A stretch of 64,000 nucleotides of DNA from Glaciecola sp048820975. Its GTDB lineage: Bacteria; Pseudomonadota; Gammaproteobacteria; Enterobacterales; Alteromonadaceae. A program made the translations under genes and the position numbers. How positions within the stretch are numbered: the first letter of the stretch is position 1; each line of letters opens with the position of its first letter. Shown in pieces: positions 35,492 to 45,351 of this stretch. The stretch covers positions 806,001-870,000 of the forward strand of contig NZ_JBMEUF010000001.1 of assembly GCF_048820975.1 (NCBI RefSeq), read 5' to 3'. The notes under the pieces were generated by a model. It worked only from the letters and a program-made list of their open reading frames with translations. It made no database searches and was not told the DNA's origin.

Positions 35492-35854
35492 TCACTTCGT
35501 ATGTTTTATTTTTTCCAAAATAACTTTATTTGCATAAGAGATGGGCATTGCCTTAAAAGGACTCACATCCGAGCCACCTGTATTACCATCTGGCAACAAG
35601 CCAATAGCCGTTTTAGTTAATGCACCTATTAATCTAAAAATTTGACCAAGCACCTCTTTTAGGTCCTTGCGTTTTAATCCAAACTTTAACATTTCATAAT
35701 GCACTTGAGTGTGGTAAAAAGTTGAGTATTGGCCAATCACGTGTGCATCTTCTAAGGCTTTGAATCCTGCATCATCATTGTTGTTCTTAAACAATTTATT
35801 TGCTTCGCTTAGCTTTTGAACTATATAGGGTTTTGCAGCTTGATTAAAATTCAC
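35492..35854 (-). CDS. DUF3703 family protein
   Basis: A 120-aa protein. The pattern ALEDAHVIGQYSTFYHTQVHY, visible as LEDAHVIGQYS and HTQVHYEMLKFGL, together with EVLGQIFRL and LLPDGNTGGSDVSPFKAMPI, fits DUF3703. No biochemical role is established. Histidines in the AHVIGQ and HYEM segments could bind metal. It is oriented toward the island and lies 23 bases downstream of the GGDEF/EAL gene on the same strand. Confidence 0.8.
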   Translation of the reverse strand: MNFNQAAKPYIVQKLSEANKLFKNNNDDAGFKALEDAHVIGQYSTFYHTQVHYEMLKFGLKRKDLKEVLGQIFRLIGALTKTAIGLLPDGNTGGSDVSPFKAMPISYANKVILEKIKHTK

Positions 35855-35877
35855 AATACGTATCCATCACGTGTTTT

Positions 35878-38307
35878 TTATTGGGGAACTTGCGCAAGAT
35901 CAAAATACTTATTTTCAAACTCGTTAGGCTCAATGGGCCGGCTAAAATAATAGCCCTGCAATAACACTTCCCCATTTAACATTAACCATTCTACTTGAGA
36001 TTGTGTTTCAACGCCCTCGGCAACAGTAACTAAACCTAAATTTTTAGATAGTTGTATAATAGAACGCACTAAGTTTTCGTCTTGCTTGTCGACCGTAATA
36101 TCATTAATAAACGAACGGTCAATTTTCAATTTATCTACAGGTAAATCTTTTAAGTGGCTCAATGAGGAATAGCCCGTACCAAAATCATCTAGAGAAAATC
36201 CAATTCCCATTTTTCTCAATAATTTAATTTTGGCGATAGTGTCAACCATGTTATTTAAAGCAACACTTTCAGTAATTTCAAACTCTAAGGCACTCCCTTT
36301 TACGCCATGTTTCGTAAGTACCTTAGAAACGGTTTCAATGAAATCATTTCTTGCTAGTTGTTTAACACTAATATTAACAGCTATTTTAAAGTCGCTTGGT
36401 AATATGCCTTTATCAGAAGCACTTTTAATATATGCACATACTTTACTCAATATGCGTTCGCCTACATCTACTATCAGTGCACTTTCTTCTAAAAACGGAA
36501 TGAAATCTCCAGGATTTACTATTTCGCTACCTTTACGCCAGCGCATTAAAGCTTCGGCACCTTTCAATTCTTGTGTAGTAGAATCAATAAGGGGCTGTAG
36601 TACAAAAAAGAATTCATCTTTAAACATCGCTTTCATAATATCGCGTTCTAGTTGCAGTAATTCGGCAGCTTGTGTGGCCATTTCATTTCTAAACAACGTG
36701 ACGCAATTTCTTCCTGCTCGTTTTGATTCGTACATAGCCGTATCAGCATATTGCAGAATTTCATCAGCGCTCACCTTATTCTTTTTATATACAACTACGC
36801 CCACACTGGCTGACAAAGCATAACTATGTAGGCCTATTTCGATTTCTTTACTAATACAACTGCGTAAACGTTCACCTAATACTTCAGCGCCATTTTTTGC
36901 GACTTGCAGATCATTTGATACTCCCTCTTCTATACAAAGAAATTCATCTGCTCCTAGCCTAGCAATCAAATCAGAAAACGAAAATTCATTACGTAATCTG
37001 TTTGCTAGCTTCACAATTAGCTGATCTCCCGTTGAATGACTTAGGGTATCGTTAATACGTTTGAATTGGTCTAAATCTGCTATAGCAGCAATGCCGTACA
37101 CATTGTCAGTTTTATGATTTTGCTGATTTAGCACTTCATAAACCTTATTTCGGTTTGGCAAGGTAGTGAGTGGATCAAAATAAGCTAGTGATTCTATTTT
37201 TTCTTCAGCTTGTACCCGTTTAGTCACGTCTGTTGCAGTAACTAAAATACTGTGGCCTTCGGGCGTTTTAAATTTAACAAAAGTAACTTCCATATAGCAA
37301 TTGGCTTGGCTTGCATTTTGAAGATGTAAAATTTCATTGAGCTGGCGAGTGGTAGAACTGATAAAGTCGTTTATAGCACTCATCATTTGTACGTCAATAG
37401 GTTCAATTACATCAGTAGCACTGCGCCCTTTTAACTCATAAATGGAATAGCCATAAAACGTGGCAGTCGCCTTGTTTGCAAAAACGAAATTTAGATGGTT
37501 ATCAAGTGAGAAAATTAAGGCAGGAGCAGTATCTAATATTAAACGGAAGCGTTGGCTTCTTTCTGTTAATAACACTTGGCTACTTGATATTCTATACAGC
37601 ATGTCATTTGCCGCGTTTACAATGAGGCTAAATTCATTTCTTTCATGACCAATAAGATGGCTAATTTTTTGAGTGGCAATAGACTTAGTGTTTACGCGTT
37701 GGAAGCGTTTAGATAACCTGATAAGTGGCGCGGCTAATGAAAAGTGATACAGGTAACTTAGTGCTAGTGTAAGTAATATATAGCCTGCAATGGAAATACT
37801 GAAAGTACGCACCGCGCGCTCATATACACCTAACAAGGCAATATGATTATTAATAACCAATACCATTTCACCGTAGGTTTCAGTTTCCGATGTTGATAAA
37901 TTTGTGCCTGTTAATGGGACCGTTATACGACTTAAATTATCAGATACAAATGATAAAAAAGGATTATATGTATCAAGGGTGACCACGCCATCGTCAAAAT
38001 CATCGTCTCGATGAAATTCGGCCATAACATTCCCTTGTTCATTAATAATGGCAATGTAACTAAAGAATTCAAAGTTGGCTAAGCCAGTGATAACTTGCAT
38101 TGCCATGGCTTCTTCTAATAAAAATACGGCATTGCTAGCTGAGCTTTGAGAAGAAGAAACAATAGCGTTAATGGTGGTCTTTACTTCGGATTGGCGTTGT
38201 TTGAAGTCAAAAAATGTTTGTAAAAACGCCATTACTAAGCCTAAGCATACTAATAGCGCTAAGCTGCGAATGCCTAATGTGAATGATAATTTACTTTTTA
38301 ATTTCAT
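35878..38307 (-). CDS. membrane-bound PAS-GGDEF-EAL signalling protein
   Basis: An 809-aa protein. Helices near residues 12-32 and 167-187 enclose a periplasmic sensor region of about 130 residues. Then come a HAMP-like linker, a PAS domain (about 250-370) with DTAPALIFSLDN and FANKATATFYGY, a GGDEF domain (about 380-545) with ARLGADEFLCI in place of GGDEF, and an EAL domain (about 555-805) with AEALMRW, EITESVAL, LDDFGTGYSSL, KLKIDRSF and AEGVET. The phosphodiesterase site is intact. The GADEF variant leaves cyclase activity uncertain. It is likely to tune cyclic-di-GMP in response to an envelope signal. Confidence 0.9.
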   Translation of the reverse strand: MKLKSKLSFTLGIRSLALLVCLGLVMAFLQTFFDFKQRQSEVKTTINAIVSSSQSSASNAVFLLEEAMAMQVITGLANFEFFSYIAIINEQGNVMAEFHRDDDFDDGVVTLDTYNPFLSFVSDNLSRITVPLTGTNLSTSETETYGEMVLVINNHIALLGVYERAVRTFSISIAGYILLTLALSYLYHFSLAAPLIRLSKRFQRVNTKSIATQKISHLIGHERNEFSLIVNAANDMLYRISSSQVLLTERSQRFRLILDTAPALIFSLDNHLNFVFANKATATFYGYSIYELKGRSATDVIEPIDVQMMSAINDFISSTTRQLNEILHLQNASQANCYMEVTFVKFKTPEGHSILVTATDVTKRVQAEEKIESLAYFDPLTTLPNRNKVYEVLNQQNHKTDNVYGIAAIADLDQFKRINDTLSHSTGDQLIVKLANRLRNEFSFSDLIARLGADEFLCIEEGVSNDLQVAKNGAEVLGERLRSCISKEIEIGLHSYALSASVGVVVYKKNKVSADEILQYADTAMYESKRAGRNCVTLFRNEMATQAAELLQLERDIMKAMFKDEFFFVLQPLIDSTTQELKGAEALMRWRKGSEIVNPGDFIPFLEESALIVDVGERILSKVCAYIKSASDKGILPSDFKIAVNISVKQLARNDFIETVSKVLTKHGVKGSALEFEITESVALNNMVDTIAKIKLLRKMGIGFSLDDFGTGYSSLSHLKDLPVDKLKIDRSFINDITVDKQDENLVRSIIQLSKNLGLVTVAEGVETQSQVEWLMLNGEVLLQGYYFSRPIEPNEFENKYFDLAQVPQ

Positions 38308-38526
38308 GCCAAAAAAAGCCTTTTAGCCACATAGCGAATTTACTTATTAAATTAAATAAATTGTAAAAAAATCAAGGTTATCATAACACCTTTTGATTTA
38401 TATAGGTGTTTTAGTATGCTCTTATGCATATTGTTAGATTATGAGTTATCACTTTCGTTTACTTGTTGTATTATATCGGCTAGGAACTTTAAAAAATAAC
38501 TTAAAATTAAAAAAAGGACAGTGTAA

Positions 38527-39267
38527 ATGTCTAATAACAGTAAAGATAACGACTTTGCACCTATAAATGTTGAAATTAGTGATCGCCTTCCCATGGCGAG
38601 TCAACGACAAGGCAGCGCAAAGAATACAAAGACTCAAGTGGTAACAAAGTCTAACAACGCTTTAGTTAGCTTTTTAATGGTTTTATCAGTAGGTGCTATA
38701 GCCGCCAGTGGCTATTTGTATTGGATGAATACAAAGCAAACAAGTGCTTTGTCTGCCAACGAGGCACGAATAGAGAGTTTAGAAAATAGATTGTCGGCCA
38801 CGGGAGAAGAGATGGATAACTCAACCGTTGCATTGCAGATTAAAGTCACTGAGTTGAGTAATAAATCTGAACAATTATGGGAGCAAATGGACAAGCTTTG
38901 GGCTTCGGCATGGCGCCGCAATCAGCAAGAACTTCGCACGGTAGAAAAGAAAGTGAGCAGCTTTCAAAGTGACGTTAACGCCTTGTTGAAGAAAACCGAT
39001 ACTAAAATTGCAAGTAGTTTAGATGGAATTAAGCAAGTTCAAAACCGTGTTGACAGTGTAAATAATAAAGTGAGTGGGCAGAGTAATGATATTCTTGCTA
39101 TTAACGTAGAACAAGAAAACTTACAAAACACAATTAACAAACAAAACGCGGAATTACGTCAAATGAGTGAAAAACTCATTTTATTAGAGAAACGCAATAC
39201 GTCTCTTTTGCAAAAACTTCAGCAAGTAGAAAATAAGCTTAATGAACTGGTAAACCGCTCAGTATAA
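38527..39267 (+). CDS. coiled-coil single-pass membrane protein of unknown function
   Basis: A 246-aa protein with a polar N-terminus of about 45 residues, one membrane helix (ALVSFLMVLSVGAIAASGYLY) and a long heptad-rich region from about residue 75 to the end (for example NRLSATGEEMDNSTVALQIK). The topology is N-in, with the coiled coil in the periplasm. The family is not recognised. AAAGGACA lies just upstream of the ATG. It ends before a strong terminator shared with rpsO. Confidence 0.65.
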   Translation: MSNNSKDNDFAPINVEISDRLPMASQRQGSAKNTKTQVVTKSNNALVSFLMVLSVGAIAASGYLYWMNTKQTSALSANEARIESLENRLSATGEEMDNSTVALQIKVTELSNKSEQLWEQMDKLWASAWRRNQQELRTVEKKVSSFQSDVNALLKKTDTKIASSLDGIKQVQNRVDSVNNKVSGQSNDILAINVEQENLQNTINKQNAELRQMSEKLILLEKRNTSLLQKLQQVENKLNELVNRSV

Positions 39268-39293
39268 TTTTCTATCACTTATTTTTAGACAAT

Positions 39294-39320
39294 AAAAAAG
39301 CACCCAATGGGTGCTTTTTT
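39294..39320. terminator. bidirectional terminator between the coiled-coil gene and rpsO
   Basis: AAAAAAGCACCC, AAT, GGGTGCTTTTTT forms a 12-bp symmetric stem with T-runs on both strands, between convergent genes. Confidence 0.9.
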
Positions 39321-39338
39321 TAAGCCTTAAATTTACGA

Positions 39339-39608
39339 CTATCGACGTAAACCTAAACGCTTAATAAGGTCTTGATAACGCTCAACGTTTTTACGCTTTA
39401 AGTAATCTAAAAGCTTTCTACGTTGGCTAACCATTCTTAAAAGGCCACGACGTGAGTGGTGATCTTTTTTATGGTCAGAAAAGTGACCTTGTAATTTATT
39501 GATATTATGCGTTAAAAGGGCAACTTGTACTTCAGGTGAACCTGTATCGCCTTCTTTTACGCCGTAATCGGCAACAATTTTTGCTGTTTCTACTGTAGTT
39601 AGTGACAT
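39339..39608 (-). CDS. rpsO: 30S ribosomal protein S15
   Basis: An 89-aa protein. The ATG at 39606-39608 has GGAG seven bases upstream and gives the usual MSLTTVETAKIV start. HFSDHKKDHHSRRGLLRMVSQRR, seen as DHHSRRGLLRMVSQRR, is the S15 signature. It binds 16S rRNA in the platform. It ends the rimP-nusA-infB-rbfA-truB-rpsO series. The pnp gene that usually follows is not here; a terminator and a convergent gene stand in its place. Confidence 0.96.
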   Translation of the reverse strand: MSLTTVETAKIVADYGVKEGDTGSPEVQVALLTHNINKLQGHFSDHKKDHHSRRGLLRMVSQRRKLLDYLKRKNVERYQDLIKRLGLRR

Positions 39609-39758
39609 ATTTTTCTCCAAAGAAAAGTTTGAGCGGTTCCGATCACTAATTCAGAGCCGCCAGAAAGAGCGCGTAGTATATAGAGCTCAGTGAAAAGTGC
39701 AAGTCAAAAGGCCATGATACTTACGAATTAAGCAATATTCAGTGTAAACTTTATTCAC

Positions 39759-40709
39759 TTAAGCTTCTAATGTATCGCTTGCGTAAACCACAACTCGTTT
39801 CGGCTGCAATAAATTCATTTCATTTACGGTAGCTACGCCCAGAAATCGTTGCGTTGTTTCCTCATACAATCTGACCACCTCACCCTCATTTAGTCTGGGG
39901 CTCGATAAGTCAATAGAGCTTACAGCTTGTCCTAAACAAAACTGAATAGCTTCTTCTTCTGACACAACACGCTTCGTTAAAGACGCAATCGCGGTATCCA
40001 TAGGTAAAAGAATGTCATCTAAAGGTGAAAATTTATCTTCTTCCTGCAAAGACTCAAGTTGTTCGAAGGTATACATTTGCGCTGACTTATAATGTGCAAC
40101 CTCTGTGCGCCTTAGTACGCTTACGTGGGCACCGCAACCTAGGAGTTGACCTAAGTCATCTATTAAGCTACGAATGTACGTACCTTTTGAGCATTGCACA
40201 TTTAATGAAAGTACATTGTTTTCTAGCGAAACCCACTCAATATCATAAATGGTGATGTCTCTGGCAGGACGTTCAATAGTGATTCCTTGCCTAGCGTAAT
40301 AGTACAAAGGTTTCCCTTCGTGTTTTAAGGCTGAAAACATAGAGGGAACTTGTTTTATTTGACCTCTAAATTGCCCTAAAGCAGCGCGAATATCACTTTC
40401 GGTAACATTTACGGGTTTAGTTTCAACTATTTCACCATCAGCATCAGAGGTATCGGTTCGCTCGCCTAATATTGCACTTACAAAATACGATTTATCAGCG
40501 TCTAATAAGAATTGAGAAAATTTTGTTGCCTCACCTAAACACACCGGTAACAAACCCGTTGCTAAAGGGTCAAGTGCACCGGTATGACCTGCTTTTTGTG
40601 CCTTATAGATGCGTTTTACCCGCTGAACAACGTCGTTTGAAGATATCCCCTGTGGTTTATCAACAATTAATACGCCGTTGATGGCTCTGCCTTTACGTTT
40701 ACGCCCCAT
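39759..40709 (-). CDS. truB: tRNA pseudouridine-55 synthase
   Basis: A 316-aa protein. The catalytic Asp lies in GHTGALDPLATGLLPVCLG, and GVLIVDKPQGISSNDVV is the N-terminal motif. A C-terminal PUA-like region ends the protein. It makes psi-55 in the T loop of tRNAs. Its start touches the rbfA stop (no gap), indicating translational coupling. Confidence 0.96.
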   Translation of the reverse strand: MGRKRKGRAINGVLIVDKPQGISSNDVVQRVKRIYKAQKAGHTGALDPLATGLLPVCLGEATKFSQFLLDADKSYFVSAILGERTDTSDADGEIVETKPVNVTESDIRAALGQFRGQIKQVPSMFSALKHEGKPLYYYARQGITIERPARDITIYDIEWVSLENNVLSLNVQCSKGTYIRSLIDDLGQLLGCGAHVSVLRRTEVAHYKSAQMYTFEQLESLQEEDKFSPLDDILLPMDTAIASLTKRVVSEEEAIQFCLGQAVSSIDLSSPRLNEGEVVRLYEETTQRFLGVATVNEMNLLQPKRVVVYASDTLEA

Positions 40710-41114
40710 TTAGTTACTTTCTTCGTCAGGCTTGTCAGACTTGCTTTTTTCTTCATCGGCAGCAATAGCTTTATTCACTAAAGCAGATATCCTTGCGCCT
40801 TCTAGAATAGAAGCATCTTGGAAGAAGTGTACTGCAGGCACGTTACGCATTCTTATGCGTTTACCTAATAGGCCTCGCACAAAACCTTTCGCATCTTGTA
40901 ACTTTTGAAGATCTTCTGCCACTTTAGCTTCATCATTTTCATAAAAGGTAATAAACACCTTCGCGTGCGCTAAGTCTCGTGATATTTCAACGCCCGACAC
41001 GGTGATCATGCCTACTTCAGGCTCTCTGTGTTTAAATTCTTGCTGTAAAATACTAGCAATTTCTTTGTGTATTTGTTGACCCACTCGGTCCGTTCTAGAA
41101 AATTCTCTAGGCAT
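40710..41114 (-). CDS. rbfA: ribosome-binding factor A
   Basis: A 134-aa KH-type protein. FSRTDRVGQQIHKEIASILQ at the start and VFITFYENDE, RIRMRNVPAVHFFQD are the family marks. It matures the 5' end of 16S rRNA and is needed for cold growth. The tail after about residue 115 is acidic and lysine-rich. A terminator-like hairpin lies between it and infB. Confidence 0.95.
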   Translation of the reverse strand: MPREFSRTDRVGQQIHKEIASILQQEFKHREPEVGMITVSGVEISRDLAHAKVFITFYENDEAKVAEDLQKLQDAKGFVRGLLGKRIRMRNVPAVHFFQDASILEGARISALVNKAIAADEEKSKSDKPDEESN

Positions 41115-41141
41115 AACTATATCCTATTATTTAAAGTGACA

Positions 41142-41168
41142 AAAACGGAGGCACTAGGCCTCCGTTTT
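41142..41168 (-). terminator. terminator-like hairpin between infB and rbfA
   Basis: ACGGAGGC, ACTAG, GCCTCCGT forms a perfect 8-bp stem with T-runs on both sides. On the minus strand it lies 20 bases past the infB stop and inside the operon, so it probably lowers, but does not abolish, transcription into rbfA-truB-rpsO. Confidence 0.75.
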
Positions 41169-41188
41169 ATTGAAGTCGTAAGCGAAAT

Positions 41189-43798
41189 TTAAATTTCGCG
41201 CTGAACTTCTACTATTTCAAATACTTCGATTTGGTCACCCACTTTCACGTCATTATAATTCTTAACGCCAATACCACATTCAATGCCTTTCTTAACATCT
41301 TGAACGTCGTCTTTGAAACGTCTTAATGACTCAAGTTCACCTTCATAAATAACCACGTTTTCACGTAATACGCGAATTGGGTTATTACGCTTGATGATAC
41401 CCTCAGTTACCATACAACCGGCAATTGCACCAATTTTAGGTGATTTAAACACATCACGAACTTCCGCTAGGCCAATAATTTGTTGTTTAAATTCTGGCGC
41501 AAGCATACCGCTCATTGCTTGTTTCACTTCGTCAATTAGCTCATAAATAATGCTGTAATAACGTAAGTCTATTTCTTCGGCTTCAATCATCTTACGTGCA
41601 GTGGCATCAGCACGAACGTTGAAACCTACAACGATAGCTGATGACGCCGCTGCTAAACTTGCATCAGTTTCTGTAATACCACCTACACCGCTACCTACAA
41701 TATTTACTTTAACTTCAGAAGTAGATAATTTGATCAAGCTATCAGCAATCGCTTCAATGGAACCTTGAACATCAGCTTTAAGAACAATGTTTAAGTCGCT
41801 AACATCACCACTTTCCATGTTTGCAAACATGTTCTCTAACTTAGCCTTTTGCTGCTTGGCTAGCTTAAGCTCACGTTGCTTAGTATGGCGCTTGGCTGCT
41901 ACTTCACGAGCTTTACGTTCGTCTTGAACAACTAATGCACTTTCACCAGCAACCGGTACGCCTGACAAACCTAACACTTCTACAGGAGTAGATGGGCCAG
42001 CTACGTCAATGCTTTTCCCGTGTTCGTCTCTCATTGCACGAACGCGGCCATATTCCTCACCACAAAGTAAGATATCACCGGCGCGAAGTTCACCTTCTTG
42101 AACTAATACAGAAGCTACTGGGCCACGGCCTTTATCAAGTCTAGATTCAATAACAATACCGCGTGCAGAACCGTCTCTTACAGCTTGTAAGTCTAGTACT
42201 TCAGCTTGTAAGCTAATGGCTTCTAGTAATTCATCAATGCCTAAGCCTGTTTTAGCAGATACGCTTACGAATTGGTGATCACCGCCCCACTCTTCAGAGA
42301 TAACCTCTAATTGAGACAGTTCAGTTTTAACACGGTCGGGATCAGCCGCTTCTTTATCCATTTTGTTAACCGCAACAATAAGAGGTACACCTGCAGCTTT
42401 TGCGTGCTGCACCGCCTCTTTGGTTTGCGGCATAACGCCATCATCAGCAGCAACAACTAGAATAACAATATCAGTTGCCGTTGCACCACGGGCACGCATT
42501 GCGGTAAACGCGGCATGTCCTGGTGTATCTAAAAATGCAATTCGGCCATTGTCAGTTTCTACGCTGTAAGCACCAATATGCTGAGTAATACCACCCGCTT
42601 CGCCGTCAGCAACTTTTGCTCTGCGAATGTAATCCAATAGTGATGTTTTTCCGTGGTCAACGTGGCCCATAATTGTTACAACAGGTGCACGAGACTCTTT
42701 ACTACCCGATGAAGGTACTGCAACTAGTTCGTCTTCTAATGCATTTTCGTTCACAATTTCATACTTGTGACCCATTTCTTCAATTACAAGAACAGCTGTT
42801 TCTTGGTCAAGCACTTGGTTAATAGTGGCCATCTCGCCCATTTTCATCATAGTTTTGATTACTTCTGTGCCTTTAACCGACATACGGCTAGCAAGATCAC
42901 CTACAGTGATTGTTTCACCAAGCTTAACAATTCGTTCAACCGGTGCAACTGGCTTGTTGAAGCTATGCTTCAAATCTTCACCAGCGTTCTTTTTAGACTT
43001 TTTACGTCTACGGCCGCCGCGCTCAACTTGCATATCTTCTTCATCTTCTGCTTCTTGCGCATAGCGATTAGAGTGAACATGCACTTCTTTGGCTTCTTCT
43101 TTTTTGCGTCGCTCTTCTTCTTCTTTCCAGCGACGCTCATTTTCTTCAGCTAACTTAAGCGCTTCTTCAGCCGCTTTTTTAGCTTCTTTTTCTAGTTTCT
43201 TCTGAGCTTCTTCTTCTTGCGCTTTTTGCAAACGTTCAGCTTCAGTGCGCGCATCTTCTTGTGCTTTACGCTCTTCATCGGTCAGCTTGGAGTCAGCAGA
43301 TTTTCTCTCTTCTGCTTCTTTCTTCGCTTTTTCTGCGCGCGCTAAACGCTCAGCTTCCTGTTTTTTCTTCGCTTCTTCTGCTTTTTTCGCTTTTTCTTCA
43401 GCGGCAGCTTTAGCGGCTTCAGCTGCTTGCTTTTCAGCTTCTAAGCGCGCCTGCTCTTCTTGTGCTTTAAGTTTCGCTTCCTCTTCAGCTTGTTGCTGAA
43501 CTTCCACATCAGAGCGTTTAACATAAGTGCGTTTCTTGCGCACTTCTACCTTAACTGCTCGCGATTTGCCAAGGCTAATCGTGCTCGTGGTTTTACGCTG
43601 CAAAGTCATTTTCTTCGGCGCTTGCGCACCCGCTCCGCCATGTTGCTTGCTTAAAAAGTCTAACAGGGTTTGCTTTTCTTCTTCGGTTACGCTGTCATCA
43701 AGCTTTTTCTCGATGCCTGCATCTTTGAACTGCTTTAACAATCGGTCAACCGTGGTGCTGATATCACTTGCTAATTTTTCTATGGAAACTTCTGCCAT
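41189..43798 (-). CDS. infB: translation initiation factor IF-2
   Basis: An 869-aa protein. The N-terminal IF2-N domain (about residues 1-55) precedes a long charged Ala/Glu/Lys helix (about 100-245). A second IF2-N-like module is followed by the GTPase domain with GHVDHGKTSLLDYI, DTPGHAAFTAM and NKMDKEAADP. The C-terminal domains are complete and end in EIVEVQREI. It delivers initiator tRNA to the 30S subunit. A tRNA-fMet gene lies at 59590-59666. It follows nusA after 23 bases. Confidence 0.97.
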   Translation of the reverse strand: MAEVSIEKLASDISTTVDRLLKQFKDAGIEKKLDDSVTEEEKQTLLDFLSKQHGGAGAQAPKKMTLQRKTTSTISLGKSRAVKVEVRKKRTYVKRSDVEVQQQAEEEAKLKAQEEQARLEAEKQAAEAAKAAAEEKAKKAEEAKKKQEAERLARAEKAKKEAEERKSADSKLTDEERKAQEDARTEAERLQKAQEEEAQKKLEKEAKKAAEEALKLAEENERRWKEEEERRKKEEAKEVHVHSNRYAQEAEDEEDMQVERGGRRRKKSKKNAGEDLKHSFNKPVAPVERIVKLGETITVGDLASRMSVKGTEVIKTMMKMGEMATINQVLDQETAVLVIEEMGHKYEIVNENALEDELVAVPSSGSKESRAPVVTIMGHVDHGKTSLLDYIRRAKVADGEAGGITQHIGAYSVETDNGRIAFLDTPGHAAFTAMRARGATATDIVILVVAADDGVMPQTKEAVQHAKAAGVPLIVAVNKMDKEAADPDRVKTELSQLEVISEEWGGDHQFVSVSAKTGLGIDELLEAISLQAEVLDLQAVRDGSARGIVIESRLDKGRGPVASVLVQEGELRAGDILLCGEEYGRVRAMRDEHGKSIDVAGPSTPVEVLGLSGVPVAGESALVVQDERKAREVAAKRHTKQRELKLAKQQKAKLENMFANMESGDVSDLNIVLKADVQGSIEAIADSLIKLSTSEVKVNIVGSGVGGITETDASLAAASSAIVVGFNVRADATARKMIEAEEIDLRYYSIIYELIDEVKQAMSGMLAPEFKQQIIGLAEVRDVFKSPKIGAIAGCMVTEGIIKRNNPIRVLRENVVIYEGELESLRRFKDDVQDVKKGIECGIGVKNYNDVKVGDQIEVFEIVEVQREI

Positions 43799-43821
43799 AT
43801 CGATAAGTACTCCTAATTGAC

Positions 43822-45315
43822 CTATTCTTCGTTAAACCAGACAATATTTCTTGCGGCCATAATTAACTCACCCGCTTTTTCTTCGGTAAGTTCTTCTATG
43901 TCGCTTATTTCATCTGTACCTTGCTCTGCTAGTGCTTCTAGATCAGTGATGCCGCGACTTGCTAATACAAATGCAACGTGTCGCTCCATGCCTGCTAAAT
44001 CTAGTAGCTCTTGCTTAGGTTCTGAAGATTCTAATGATTCTTCATTTGCCAAAGCTTTCGTGGTTAATGCCGCTTTTGCACGTTCGCGCAACTCTTCCAC
44101 TAACTCTTCGTCTAAGCCATCTATTTCTAATAATTCGCTTACTGGAACGTAAGCAATTTCTTCTAAACTAGTGAATCCTTCATCTACTAAAACTAATGCG
44201 AAATCTTCATCAATTTCTAAGCCTTCAGTAAATACCGATAACACTTTCTGATTTTCTTTTTCGTGCTTGGTCGATAAATCTTCAACCGTCATCACGTTCA
44301 ATTCCCACTCGGTTAACTGGCTAGCTAAACGAATGTTTTGACCGTTTCTGCCTATGGCTTGTGCTAAATTATCGCTTTCTACAGCCACATCCATTGCACG
44401 AGCATCTTCATCAACCACAATTGAAGCCACTTCTGCCGGAGCCATTGCATTAATAACGAATTGAGCTGGATTTTCATCCCACAAAACAATATCTACACGC
44501 TCACCACCAAGTTCACTTGAAACCGCTTGTACTCGTGAACCACGCATACCAACGCACGCGCCCACAGGGTCTAAACGTTTGTCGTTAGTTTTAACGGCTA
44601 TTTTAGCACGCGCACCTGGATCGCGAGCGGCGGCTTTTATCTCTAGTGTTTCTTCAGCAATTTCTGGCACTTCTAGTCTAAATAACTCTACTAGCATGTC
44701 AGGGTGGGTACGGCTAATAAACAATTGGGCGCCGCGTGCTTCAGGCTTAATTACATACAATAAGCCACGAACACGGTCACCTGGTCTGAAAGTCTCACGC
44801 GGAAGCATATCATCGCGGAAAATCACACCTTCAGCGTTATTTCCTAAATCAATGATAATGTTGTCGCGGTTCACTTTCTTAACCGTTCCGGTAACCAGCT
44901 CACCTACTTTATCTTCATATTCGGCAATCATTTGAGCACGTTCAGCTTCACGCACTTTTTGTACAATTACTTGTTTAGCCGTTTGTGTAGTTATTCGGTC
45001 AAAAGCAATTGATTCAATTTGTTCTTCAACAAATTCACCAATTTTAATTTCTGGTTCATCAATTTGTGCTGCTGAAATAGTAATTTCTGCAAATGGATTT
45101 TCTTGCACATGATCATCTTCAACTACTTCCCAACGACGGAAAGTGTCAAAATCACCGGTTTCTCTGTCAATTGAAACTCTCACTTCAATTGTGCCTTCAT
45201 TTTTCTTTTTAGTGGCACTTGCTAAAGCAAACTCCAATGCCTCAAATATTTTCTCTCTTGGCACTTGTTTTTCATTTGATACTGCTTCAGCAACTAATAA
45301 AATTTCTTTACTCAT
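43822..45315 (-). CDS. nusA: transcription termination/antitermination factor NusA
   Basis: A 497-aa protein. The N-terminal domain starts MSKEILLVAEAVSNEKQV. S1 contains GELVTG-like VGELVTGTVKKVNRDN, and KH1 and KH2 contain DPVGACVGMRGSRVQA and AIGRNGQNIRLAS. Two acidic C-terminal repeats are present, as in E. coli. It regulates RNA polymerase pausing, termination and antitermination. It lies in the standard position between rimP and infB. Confidence 0.97.
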   Translation of the reverse strand: MSKEILLVAEAVSNEKQVPREKIFEALEFALASATKKKNEGTIEVRVSIDRETGDFDTFRRWEVVEDDHVQENPFAEITISAAQIDEPEIKIGEFVEEQIESIAFDRITTQTAKQVIVQKVREAERAQMIAEYEDKVGELVTGTVKKVNRDNIIIDLGNNAEGVIFRDDMLPRETFRPGDRVRGLLYVIKPEARGAQLFISRTHPDMLVELFRLEVPEIAEETLEIKAAARDPGARAKIAVKTNDKRLDPVGACVGMRGSRVQAVSSELGGERVDIVLWDENPAQFVINAMAPAEVASIVVDEDARAMDVAVESDNLAQAIGRNGQNIRLASQLTEWELNVMTVEDLSTKHEKENQKVLSVFTEGLEIDEDFALVLVDEGFTSLEEIAYVPVSELLEIDGLDEELVEELRERAKAALTTKALANEESLESSEPKQELLDLAGMERHVAFVLASRGITDLEALAEQGTDEISDIEELTEEKAGELIMAARNIVWFNEE

Positions 45316-45351
45316 CTTCGCCTCATTGCTCCATTATTGAGCACAATAAGA

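Noticed and set aside
42767..43654. Plus-strand ORFs rich in Phe/Ser opposite infB
   Set aside because: They are shadows of the Lys/Glu/Ala-rich helix of IF-2 on the other strand, with no ribosome sites.
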